Positions 1 through 5,465 are shown, numbered from the stretch's first letter. The stretch is 10,021 bases of DNA from Theodoxus fluviatilis (GCA_034096865.1 JAWQFJ010009972.1:1-10021), one strand, 5' to 3'. Program-made: numbers and translations. Notes: a model not told the origin generated them from the sequence alone.

Positions 1-122
1 CCCACAACGGTTGGCGTGCGACCAGAGATAATGGAGACGATTTCTACACGATTTATTTACAATCTATTTACAACCGAAGCAAATAAACCACATCACCCTA
101 TTGTCGCATGCCTCATCACGCG

Positions 123-145
123 ACACAGAGATACTATCTCTGTGT
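123..145. repeat. Perfect 11-bp inverted repeat, 1-base centre
   Basis: The arm ACACAGAGATA (123-133) is followed by a single C and then its exact reverse complement TATCTCTGTGT (135-145). Both arms match fully. It could form a small cruciform or RNA hairpin. There is no T-run or adjacent gene that would make it a terminator. Confidence 0.85.
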
Positions 146-186
146 TCAGAATGTCCCCTCAGTTTGCGGAAGTGCCAGATTGTCAG

Positions 187-360
187 CACCCACTCACATC
201 TCTCTACCTTCCCCCATCCCCCTCTGTTTCTCTCCATAATTACTCCCCTCCCCGTCCTTGCGTGGGCTGTGGTCTGATTGTTCACGGCTGCCCTGTCGGC
301 ACCCACCTACACATTTCTCTGCCTTCCCCCCTGTTTCTCTCCATAGCTACCCCCTCTCCT
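187..360 (+). repeat. Direct duplication of CT-rich segment
   Basis: The segment 187-249 and the segment 300-360 share the order CACCCAC, a CT-rich stretch, CCTTCCCCC, CTGTTTCTCTCCATA, then ACCCCCTC or ACTCCCCT. The copies start 113 bases apart and differ by small indels, so this is an older local duplication. No coding content is suggested. Confidence 0.7.
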
Positions 361-368
361 CTTTTGCG

Positions 369-474
369 GGAAGAAGAGAACTTCCGCCCTTTGAAAGGCC
401 TCTCACCGGAAGAAGAGAACTTCTGTTCTTTGTATGAAAGCTCTTTTGCCGGAAGAAGAGAACTTCCGCCCTTT
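369..474 (+). repeat. Three direct copies of a 25-bp motif
   Basis: Copies begin at 369, 408 and 451. Each reads GGAAGAAGAGAACTTC followed by YGYYCTTTG. The first and third are identical over the 25 bases; the middle one has three pyrimidine transitions. Spacings are 39 and 43 bases. The motif holds an imperfect GAAGTT/AACTTC-type dyad. The array ends exactly where the inverted transposon-like block begins at 475, and the last base of the third copy overlaps it. Confidence 0.8.
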
Positions 475-552
475 GGCTGCGCTCGATTTGTCCGCCTGAA
501 TCCGCCGGCGGGCGAGACGGGGCACCGGCGGGTTTTTTGTTGCGCTCGATTT
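475..552 (+). repeat. Outer terminal repeat with subterminal motif (left)
   Basis: The terminus GGCTGCGCTCGATTTG is followed 63 bases further in by a second direct GCGCTCGATTT (542-552), the first being 479-489. Two direct copies of an 11-bp word inside a terminal repeat are typical of transposase-binding sites; that role is inferred. The same word or its inverse also occurs at 1053, 1114, 1778 and 1841, with one variant at 1201. Confidence 0.75.
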
Positions 553-633
553 CTTCAGGTCACATGACCGGCGGATCACCCGGCCCACCGCCGGGTCCGC
601 CCTCAGGTTTTCTAAGGCGAACGAAGATCCAAG

Positions 634-726
634 ATGGCGACGACCAGACTAGGGTTTATGTTTTGTGACGCTTCGACACTGAAAATATTCGATAATTCGT
701 TCTCCGCTGACTCATGTGTGCCTTAA
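634..726 (+). CDS. 30-codon frame in left arm, conserved in the right arm
   Basis: The frame starts MATTRLGFMFCDAST and ends SADSCVP before TAA at 724. It reads inward from the outer terminus. The mirror copy at 1605-1697 encodes the same peptide with one substitution (F to L). Conservation here is no greater than in flanking noncoding arm sequence, so selection for protein is not shown. The start lies in CCAAGATGGCGAC, a YY1-like context. It may be the stump of the second gene of a two-gene DNA transposon, or a chance frame. I do not recognise the peptide. Confidence 0.2.
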   Translation: MATTRLGFMFCDASTLKIFDNSFSADSCVP

Positions 727-849
727 TTTGTCACCTCGCTGCAATCTCCGCTGGACAATTGAAGTAGATTACGATTTTTTTTTAATTGTGTGCACGATGT
801 GTGGTTGACGGTGAGAAATCCTGCATTAAGTTCGAATTGACAATTATCT

Positions 850-889
850 CGCAAAGGGACGTAACTCTACATTCTGACCTCCCTTTGCG
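850..889. repeat. Nested 10-bp inverted repeat (left arm)
   Basis: CGCAAAGGGA (850-859) pairs exactly with TCCCTTTGCG (880-889) across 20 bases. The same structure is kept intact in the right arm. It could be a binding site or hairpin inside the element; function is unknown. Confidence 0.85.
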
Positions 890-922
890 TAAAGGAAAAT
901 CGCTCGAGTGTGCCGTCTTAGT

Positions 923-932
923 GTATATATAG
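923..932 (+). promoter_or_regulatory. TATA-like box in left arm
   Basis: GTATATATAG lies in the left arm. The right-arm equivalent reads TATTATAG on the minus strand, so the AT-rich site is kept but not the exact TATA form. No convincing downstream gene follows. This is a weak call on composition alone. Confidence 0.25.
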
Positions 933-1109
933 GGTCTTTGACTGCAGTAGGCTCAGGAGTCACTTATCAGGGCATTGGTAGTGGTAATGAAAATGTTCAA
1001 TAATATTTGCTTGCAAACACCACAATTGTGCCGCCATGTTGATCAGCCGAAAGCGCTCGATTTACACGAAAGCTGTCGAATCGCCGCTCACGTCACGGGG
1101 ACTGCCAGT

Positions 1110-1140
1110 GGCTGCGCTCGATTTATCCGCCTGAATCCGT
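1110..1140 (+). repeat. Internal copy of the transposon terminus
   Basis: Starts GGCTGCGCTCGATTTA and continues TCCGCCTGAATCCG. It matches the outer termini except for one A/G difference. Its presence in the middle of the palindrome shows that the centre is an element boundary, not an unrelated loop. Confidence 0.85.
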
Positions 1141-1225
1141 CGGCCGCCACGTCACCGCAGTCCCCCGTGACGTGATCGGCTAATCGACAGCTTTCGTGCC
1201 AATCGAGCGCTTTCGGCTGATCAAC

Positions 1226-1308
1226 ATGGCGGCACAATTGTGGTGTTTAGAAGAGTTACTAGCCAGCGGTAGCGATGATGAGGAAATGTGCTGTCTTCTT
1301 GGTTTATG
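1226..1308 (+). CDS. Candidate first exon of a degenerate transposase gene
   Basis: ATG at 1226 opens a frame of 28 codons before a TAA at 1310. The stop lies within a good splice donor: the exon would end TTATG and the intron begin GTAAGG at 1309. The peptide begins MAAQLWCLEELL and continues with an acidic SGSDDEEM stretch and a CCLLGL hydrophobic run. A leucine-rich then acidic start of this type is seen in many PIF/Harbinger-type transposases, but this is a resemblance only. No DDE core, second exon or acceptor with a continuing frame is present inside the element, so the gene is a relic. The left copy keeps only the first seven or so codons. The context CAACATGGCGGC also fits a YY1-like initiator, so a purely regulatory role is possible. 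Confidence 0.35.
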
Positions 1309-1439
1309 GTAAGGTTTGAGGTTATTGTGTAAATTGAACATTTTCATTACCATTACCTATGCCCTGATAAGTGACTCCTGAGCCTAGGTGCAGTCAAAGA
1401 CCCTATAATAAGACCACGCACTCGAGCGATTTTCCTTTA

Positions 1440-1479
1440 CGCAAAGGGAGGTCAGAATGTAGAGTTACGTCCCTTTGCG
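1440..1479. repeat. Nested 10-bp inverted repeat (right arm)
   Basis: CGCAAAGGGA (1440-1449) and TCCCTTTGCG (1470-1479), the counterpart of 850-889 in the other copy. Both arms of the small hairpin and its 20-base spacer are preserved between the two copies. Confidence 0.85.
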
Positions 1480-1604
1480 AGATAATTGTCAATTCGAACT
1501 TAATGCAGGATTTCTCACCGTCAACCACACATCGTGCACACAATAAAGGAAAAAAATCGTCATCTACTTCAATTATCCAGCGGAGATTGCAGCGAGGTGA
1601 CAAA

Positions 1605-1697
1605 TTAAGGCACACATGAGTCAGCGGAGAACGAATTATCGAGTATTTTCAGTGTCGAAGCGTCACAAAACATAAACCCTAGTCTGGTCGTCGCCAT
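1605..1697 (-). CDS. 30-codon frame in right arm, mirror of 634-726
   Basis: Minus-strand ATG at 1697-1695, stop TAA at 1607-1605. It is the counterpart of the left-arm frame and faces the plus-strand exon at 1226, giving the right copy a convergent two-start layout. No recognised domain. Coding status is doubtful for the reasons given for the left-arm frame. Confidence 0.2.
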   Translation of the reverse strand: MATTRLGFMFCDASTLKILDNSFSADSCVP

Positions 1698-1777
1698 CTT
1701 GGATCTTCGTTCGCCTCAGAAAACCCAAGGGCGGACCCGGCGGTCGCCGAGTGATCCGCCAGTGACGTCACCTGAAC

Positions 1778-1855
1778 AAATCGAGCGCAACAAAAAACCC
1801 GCCGGTGCCCCGTCTCGCCCGCCGGCGGATTCAGGCGGACAAATCGAGCGCAGCC
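1778..1855 (-). repeat. Outer terminal repeat with subterminal motif (right)
   Basis: Exact inverse of 475-552 over 78 bases, with AAATCGAGCGC at 1778-1788 and 1841-1851. Just inside it lies a perfect TGACGTCA palindrome (about 1763-1770), the CRE-type octamer, which in the left arm is altered to TCACATGA. Confidence 0.8.
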
Positions 1856-1872
1856 AGTGTCAAGCTGGCGGG

Positions 1873-1909
1873 CCAATAGTGAACGCCTCCCGGAAGTGAA
1901 TCCTTCCGG
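1873..1909 (+). promoter_or_regulatory. Promoter-like cluster: CCAAT box and inverted CCGGAAG
   Basis: A CCAAT pentamer lies at 1873-1877. CCGGAAG at 1890-1896 (extending to CCGGAAGTG, an ETS/GABP-type site) is mirrored by CTTCCGG at 1903-1909 across six bases. GC-rich sequence follows up to ATGGCGGCC at 2074. This is the composition of a TATA-less metazoan promoter. It starts just outside the first transposon-like block, so it may belong to the next element or to unique host sequence. Confidence 0.4.
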
Positions 1910-2073
1910 TTTTTCCGTTTTGTTCCTACTCCTGAGCAGCGTGTTCCGTAAGCTCAGCCGCTGTAAGCCGCTGTCAGCGCTGCTTCCGTGAAACCCTCTG
2001 CTGCGCGCCGCTGGGAAAAATCGCCGGCAGCGCTGCGTAGCCGTGAAAATTAAATGCCAAGACTGTCAGAAAA

Positions 2074-2307
2074 ATGGCGGCCACGATTGGAGGTTTTCGT
2101 TTCGGTGAAGACAAGTACATCAATTGTGAGCTGACGCCTGATGAATTATATCTTATACGTGGCGGAAAGTGTGAAGGGAGATTACATTGTTATTTTTTGT
2201 TCAAATTGCTTATGAACCTGATCTTAGTTTGCATGTTTTGGGGAAGAATACTTGCAATGTTCACTGCATGTCACCGTGCGCTGTCTTCTTCTTCTTATAC
2301 CCGATGA
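2074..2307 (+). CDS. Unrecognised short frame, possible first exon
   Basis: The frame gives 77 residues beginning MAATIGGFRFGEDKYINC, then ELTPDELYLIRGG. From about residue 39 it turns hydrophobic (FLFKLLMNLILVCMF), which may be intron read-through and not a membrane segment. Possible donors within it include GTGAGC just after ACATCAATT and GTGTGA after GGCGGAAA, so the real exon may end near codon 16 or 34. Upstream GC-rich sequence with CCAAT and ETS-type sites fits a promoter. I do not recognise a family. It may be the stump of one gene of a two-gene DNA transposon, or the first exon of a gene lying elsewhere. Confidence 0.3.
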   Translation: MAATIGGFRFGEDKYINCELTPDELYLIRGGKCEGRLHCYFLFKLLMNLILVCMFWGRILAMFTACHRALSSSSYTR

Positions 2308-2348
2308 TTGGAGGAACTTGTTCAAGTGTTGTGCGCTGGGATCATTTT

Positions 2349-2492
2349 TCAAGGATTAAAAAGCTGCAGTGCATACAAGGATATGAACGTTGACGCTGCT
2401 GTAGCTTGTAGTACTGCAGTCAAGTCGTCGTCGTCGAAAATTTCCATCAAAGTAATTGCACGAAGTGGTGGTGGCGGCATTTTGTCCGCCAT
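2349..2492 (-). CDS. Unrecognised short minus-strand frame, possible first exon
   Basis: From the ATG at 2492-2490 the frame gives 47 residues: MADKMPPPPLRAIT, then LMEIFDDDDLTAVLQA, then a hydrophobic end. A TATA box sits about 39 bases upstream on the same strand, and the start context CAAGATGGCGGAC is good. The short acidic DDDD run after a hydrophobic residue recalls the acidic N-terminal region of the exon at 1226, but the sequences do not align. A possible splice donor GTATGC follows ATCCTT near 2372. It faces the plus-strand frame at 2074. Most likely a relic exon of a mobile element; a chance frame is possible. Confidence 0.3.
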   Translation of the reverse strand: MADKMPPPPLRAITLMEIFDDDDLTAVLQATAASTFISLYALQLFNP

Positions 2493-2530
2493 CTTGTTGT
2501 CGCTGCCACACAGCGGAATGATGCAAAGCG

Positions 2531-2537
2531 TTTTATA
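2531..2537 (-). promoter_or_regulatory. TATA box, minus strand
   Basis: Minus strand reads CCTATAAAACGC, a good TATA match. It lies about 39 bases upstream of the minus-strand ATG at 2492, leaving room for a start site near 2505. This is the best core-promoter signal in the window. Confidence 0.45.
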
Positions 2538-2606
2538 GGCCCATAAATCCGCTGTTTCCGCTTTCTTCAAGCAGCTGCGTCTACGGAACAGAGGGCTGTT
2601 GATCCT

Positions 2607-2826
2607 GATAAATAGAGGCTGTGGTGCTTGCTTAAGAGAGACCCGATTACACCAGGGTGAGGGGGAGACCCATTCCATCTGGGTGAGAGATAGACCATTT
2701 TACCACTAGGGTCCAGAAGTTAATTATGTACTAAGAACTTGTAACGACGGCAAATAAAGAGTGGAAAGGAGCTCGACTTCGCCCCTGCGTCTTACTTGAC
2801 TCCAACCTTACCACCGACCACCACAG
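2607..2826 (+). other. LTR-like stretch with poly(A) signal (tentative)
   Basis: An AT-rich GATAAATAGAGG (2607-2618) is followed about 135 bases later by AATAAA at 2753-2758, then a CT-rich segment ending CCACCACA near 2826. This order (TATA-like, poly(A) signal, pyrimidine-rich end with CA) resembles R-U5 of an LTR retrotransposon. The following GGTGCTAAATGTTGGGG is weakly like a primer-binding region but lacks the TGG start. No second LTR, gag or pol is visible and the 5' boundary cannot be placed. Confidence 0.2.
2637..2712 (+). repeat. Three imperfect tandem copies, about 25 bp
   Basis: Copies start near 2637, 2663 and 2687 and share the pattern GAGAC or TAGACC, then ATT, then CCAYCTGGGTGAG-like sequence. 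The third is most diverged. Lies inside the LTR-like stretch. Confidence 0.55.
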
Positions 2827-3687
2827 TAGGTTGCACAACTTCCGGTGCTAAATGTTGGGGTATATTTCGGGTCTGTGTTGAGGAGTGATTATCGCTAGAT
2901 CGTGGCAAAAGGATGGCATTAAAGCATGCAAAAGTTTAATTAGATTTAAAAACTATTCGAAAAATAGTCATAATAGACTATTGTAACGTATACTTTCTGC
3001 ACAAAACCCACAGAAGATAAGTAAACAAACCACACCGTACGTACCTAGCAGACGAGCACGATCGAACCGTAGCCACTGCCAGCAGACGATCGAGCTAGTG
3101 TGATATAAAGCTTCGTGTAAAGCTCGAATGAGTGGCAGCATATAACTGTTTAGTTCTGACTTGAATTGAATATTTCGTTTCCCTGGTCAGGCGAGGACAG
3201 AAAATTCACGATCATCGAGTCGATGAGCGCATGATCAACTTGCCCGCATTCGGCGTAATGTAACGTGTAAGATTAGGACAAGAAAATGGCATTAAAGCAC
3301 AAAACAAAGTTTCATGACAACTAAATTAACTAATTATATTAATAATTGACCATTTTTACACCTACAGCTAATGTTCAAAACTTACAAAGCAAACAAAACA
3401 TACTGCGGGGAGTGTCCCGGTCACGCATCAAATCTCAGTGCACGAGTGATCGTTACGCTTTTCTCTTATTTGTTTATCTGCTCCGACATGGTGAGCTGGC
3501 TGTGCCAAGAAACCAACATCTAAAATAATAAGAGTTAGTTGATACATTTTTTTTGCGAAGGTAATGTCCGTGAGGAAGAAAACGCGTTACGTTGACTTTT
3601 CGGAAGTCCGATGCCTGTCGATTTTACCTCAACAAAACTGAGATGATCGGCGGGCTTGATCTATACCAGCTGACGCTCCATGTGGAT

Positions 3688-3690
<3 letters not shown>
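2827..3690. other. Unique AT-rich sequence, no gene seen
   Basis: No reading frame above 60 codons has credible composition. The identical 14-mer ATGGCATTAAAGCA occurs at 2913-2926 and 3286-3299, and A-rich flanks on each side align loosely, so an old 373-bp-offset duplication is likely. A small perfect dyad AATAGTC/GACTATT lies at 2963-2982. Confidence 0.55.

Positions 3691-3748
<58 letters not shown>
3691..3748 (+). repeat. (GT)29 microsatellite
   Basis: Fifty-eight bases of uninterrupted GT. Perfect purity suggests a polymorphic locus. Alternating purine-pyrimidine sequence of this length can adopt Z-DNA. Confidence 0.98.
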
Positions 3749-3752
<4 letters not shown>

Positions 3753-3894
3753 ATTGACCCACCGCGTCTCAATTCGCGATTCGTAAGAGGCGAATAACAT
3801 CGTGACTTGATTTGCGCTGACTCGGAACTTTTCTAGTGATTTTTGTGCTCGGTGACCTTACGTAGCCTACAAAGGCTGATAAGCCGTAAAACTA

Positions 3895-4000
3895 CATCCA
3901 TCCATCCATCCATCCACCCACCCATCCATCCATCCATCCATCCATCTATCCATCCATCTATCCATCTATCCATGCATCCATGCATCCATCCATCCATCCA
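3895..4000 (+). repeat. CCAT tetranucleotide microsatellite
   Basis: About 106 bases of CATC units with CCACCCAC, CTAT and CATG interruptions. The minus strand reads GGAT and yields a spurious WMDG-type peptide frame. The 12-mer TACCAGCTGACG directly follows this tract at 4001-4012 and also lies at 3664-3675, 15 bases before the GT tract. Confidence 0.97.
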
Positions 4001-4012
4001 TACCAGCTGACG

Positions 4013-4650
4013 AAGGACCAACTTGATTCGGAATTTAGGAACACTCCCCCAACGAGTGCCATGGACATATATCTAATTGTTTTAGCCTACTCGGAACATC
4101 GGCGTACACGTTGGAAGAGTTAAAGAATTATAGGTCTTTGGAAGTCTATCGATTCTTCGTAGCAGGATTCGTGGGAGATGTCTGCTGATTCTCGCCGGGT
4201 GTTTGTCTCGAAAGGTCAGATCTATTCTATAGATCTTCTTTTTCTATCCTCTTCGTCTAGCTTCGGTCACCAGTTGTGCATAATCGGACCTTGATTGGTT
4301 TTCTCTGATGGTATAATAGTAGGAGCGTTTGACTCCTCTTAATTAGTCCTTTTGTTAATTGTTAAAACAATTTTTCACACAGCAAGAAGTCGGCATGGTT
4401 GCACGTCTCCCGTAGCACCGCTTAGCAGACAGTGCTCGTCTCCTACCAACATGGCTGAAAGCACGTGGCTTCTACAAATAACTCCGGAAGTGACGACAAC
4501 GCGTCTCCGGCCTATATACCACAGTGTCGCATGCTTCCGTTCGCCTAATGGTGGGAATATATCGTCAAGCAGTTCATTGATTTTCCCAAGGGGCTTAATG
4601 GAGTCAACATGAAAAGTTCATGGGAAAAGTAAAGGATTTATTCTTCACTG

Positions 4651-4654
<4 letters not shown>
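4013..4654. other. Unique sequence, no supported gene
   Basis: A plus-strand frame with an ATG at 4451 (starting MAESTWLLQITPE, ending at 4612) has fair start context but no recognisable domain and is short, so I leave it uncalled. A perfect 8-bp inverted repeat AGATCTAT/ATAGATCT with a 3-base loop lies at 4218-4236. Confidence 0.5.

Positions 4655-4696
<42 letters not shown>
4655..4696 (+). repeat. (GA)21 microsatellite
   Basis: Uninterrupted GA run of 42 bases that abuts the GAAC tail of the minus-strand LINE. It may have arisen from that tail or been the insertion target. Confidence 0.97.
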
Positions 4697-4700
<4 letters not shown>

Positions 4701-4725
4701 CGAACGAAAGAACGAACGAACGAAC
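4697..4725 (-). repeat. GTTC tail of the LINE
   Basis: Plus strand reads GAACGAAC-type units; on the minus strand GTTC units follow AATAAA directly. This looks like the 3' tail made during target-primed integration. Confidence 0.65.
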
Positions 4726-4731
4726 TTTATT
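4726..4731 (-). promoter_or_regulatory. Poly(A) signal of the LINE
   Basis: TTTATT on the plus strand is AATAAA on the minus strand, lying directly before the GTTC tail. It marks the likely 3' end of the LINE transcript. Confidence 0.6.
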
Positions 4732-4800
4732 TTACAAGGGTAGCGAATTAGGCAGTAGTGCCTTTCTTACATTCAGCCCTTGAGGCAAAATATTCAAATG

Positions 4801-4804
<4 letters not shown>

Positions 4805-4860
<56 letters not shown>

Positions 4861-4863
4861 GAG

Positions 4864-4920
<57 letters not shown>
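4805..4920 (+). repeat. GA-rich microsatellite
   Basis: GA units with a few GACA interruptions near 4850-4870 and 4902. Falls inside the LINE 3' region. Yields spurious RE and SL peptides in both directions. Confidence 0.95.
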
Positions 4921-4921
<1 letters not shown>

Positions 4922-5035
4922 GGGGGTAGCTGGGGAAAGGGGGAGGAAGGGAAGAGAGTAAGAGGGTTGGTGGGTTGGATAGAGAGGGTGGGGGAGAGGG
5001 TGGGGGAGAGGGAGGGAGGGAGGGAGGGAGGGAGG

Positions 5036-5040
<5 letters not shown>
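4921..5040 (+). repeat. G-rich block with (GGGA)n, G-quadruplex candidate
   Basis: Between two GA tracts lies a G-rich stretch. From 4986 to 5038 there are more than eight runs of three to five G separated by one to three bases, ending in GGGA units. This easily meets the common G-quadruplex pattern on the plus strand. Confidence 0.8.

Positions 5041-5111
<71 letters not shown>
5041..5111 (+). repeat. (GA)n microsatellite
   Basis: About 71 bases of uninterrupted GA, continuous with the preceding GGGA units. Followed at 5112 by TCATGATAATTATCG, LINE 3' region sequence on the opposite strand. Confidence 0.97.
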
Positions 5112-5114
<3 letters not shown>

Positions 5115-5465
5115 TGATAATTATCGCAAGAATTATACATGTACAATTTCTTAAACATACTAAAAATGGGTAGATAGTGTACCAGAGAAGCAAATTTTAA
5201 ATATGGAACTTGAATCAACTACAATGACATATACATAAAAAACAATTTTCTAAACATCCAAATGTTAAAAACAAATAACATACAAGTAGGTCATAGCCTC
5301 TTGGTGTACACTCCCTCCCCTACTCCCCCACCCCCAATCAGCCGGAACCCCTCGATAGTTCAGCAGGGGTGGCCTGAAGTAAGCATATATGTGAGGAATG
5401 GACAATATACACAAATACACACTTAGCCGTTCCACTGTCTAGACGCCAGATGAAAGCGTGGAAAA

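Larger units (their letters stand above)
1..368. other. Unique sequence, no supported gene
   Basis: An open frame of 183 codons runs through this stretch and into the DNA-transposon terminus at 475. It has proline- and serine-rich CT-derived composition, no recognisable domain, and its last third translates direct repeats and transposon end sequence, so I do not call it a gene. What can be seen is a perfect hairpin at 123-145, a duplicated CT-rich segment between 187 and 360, and the start of a triplicated motif at 369. Confidence 0.6.
475..1105 (-). mobile_element. Second, inverted copy lacking its inner terminus
   Basis: On the minus strand this copy matches the right copy from its CGTGACGTG-containing 5' region outward to the terminus at 475. 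It lacks the first 48 or so bases, including the inner terminal repeat, and about 70 bases corresponding to the rest of exon 1, where 1002-1016 replaces the exon sequence. The base triplet outside its remaining terminus (TTT, 472-474) does not match AGT, so I see no target-site duplication for this copy or for the dimer as a whole. Confidence 0.65.
475..1855. mobile_element. Head-to-head dimer of a DNA-transposon-like element
   Basis: This 1.38-kb block is a near-palindrome. The outermost 78 bases (475-552) are the exact reverse complement of 1778-1855, and high similarity continues inward to about 1105 on the left and 1158 on the right, with long stretches above 95% by eye. The arms differ by about 70 extra bases in the right arm (about 1247-1320). 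The centre (1110-1140) carries a third copy of the outer terminus, in plus orientation. I therefore read it as two inverted copies of one element, not as a simple foldback. The 3-bp duplication and the acidic first exon are compatible with the PIF/Harbinger superfamily, but no transposase core is present, so the family is inferred. Confidence 0.8.
1110..1855 (+). mobile_element. Non-autonomous DNA transposon, complete copy (possible Harbinger)
   Basis: The left end begins GGCTGCGCTCGATTT at 1110; the right end is its inverse finishing at 1855. The first 30 bases of each end match at 29 positions. AGT at 1107-1109 and AGT at 1856-1858 look like a 3-bp target-site duplication, so this 746-bp unit probably moved as one piece. 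Inside are an inward-facing first exon at 1226 on the plus strand and an inward-facing 30-codon frame at 1697 on the minus strand. That resembles the remnant of a two-gene element with its middle deleted. The AGT site departs from the TWA usual for Harbinger, so the superfamily is uncertain. Confidence 0.65.
1942..2590. mobile_element. Second DNA-transposon-like block, non-autonomous
   Basis: TGTTCCGTA at 1942-1950 is matched by its exact inverse TACGGAACA at 2582-2590, and the next 16 or so bases inward are loosely similar (about 18 of 26 positions overall). CAGCGCTGC with a following CCGTGAAA occurs twice just inside the left end (1975 and 2028), like subterminal repeats. Two short frames starting ATGGCGG face each other inside (2074 plus, 2492 minus). 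The layout repeats that of 1110-1855 without sequence identity. True ends and any target-site duplication are not resolved. Family unknown. Confidence 0.35.

Noticed and set aside
369..475. CRISPR-like array
   Set aside because: Only three imperfect copies with 14-18 base gaps, in a eukaryotic context, with no cas genes.
16..567. 183-codon plus-strand frame
   Set aside because: It translates duplicated CT-rich sequence, the triplicated 25-bp motif and the transposon terminus; no motif and biased composition.
975..1175. 66-codon frame at the palindrome centre
   Set aside because: Begins at TTG and reads through terminal repeats and the arm junction; its sequence is explained by the inverted structure.
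1679..1899. 65- and 66-codon frames over the right transposon end
   Set aside because: They run through terminal repeat and outside sequence, with composition set by the GC-rich terminus.
4732..5218. Serine/leucine and arginine/glutamate-rich frames in GA tracts
   Set aside because: Dinucleotide repeats without stop codons; they alternate SL or RE in every phase and are not genes.
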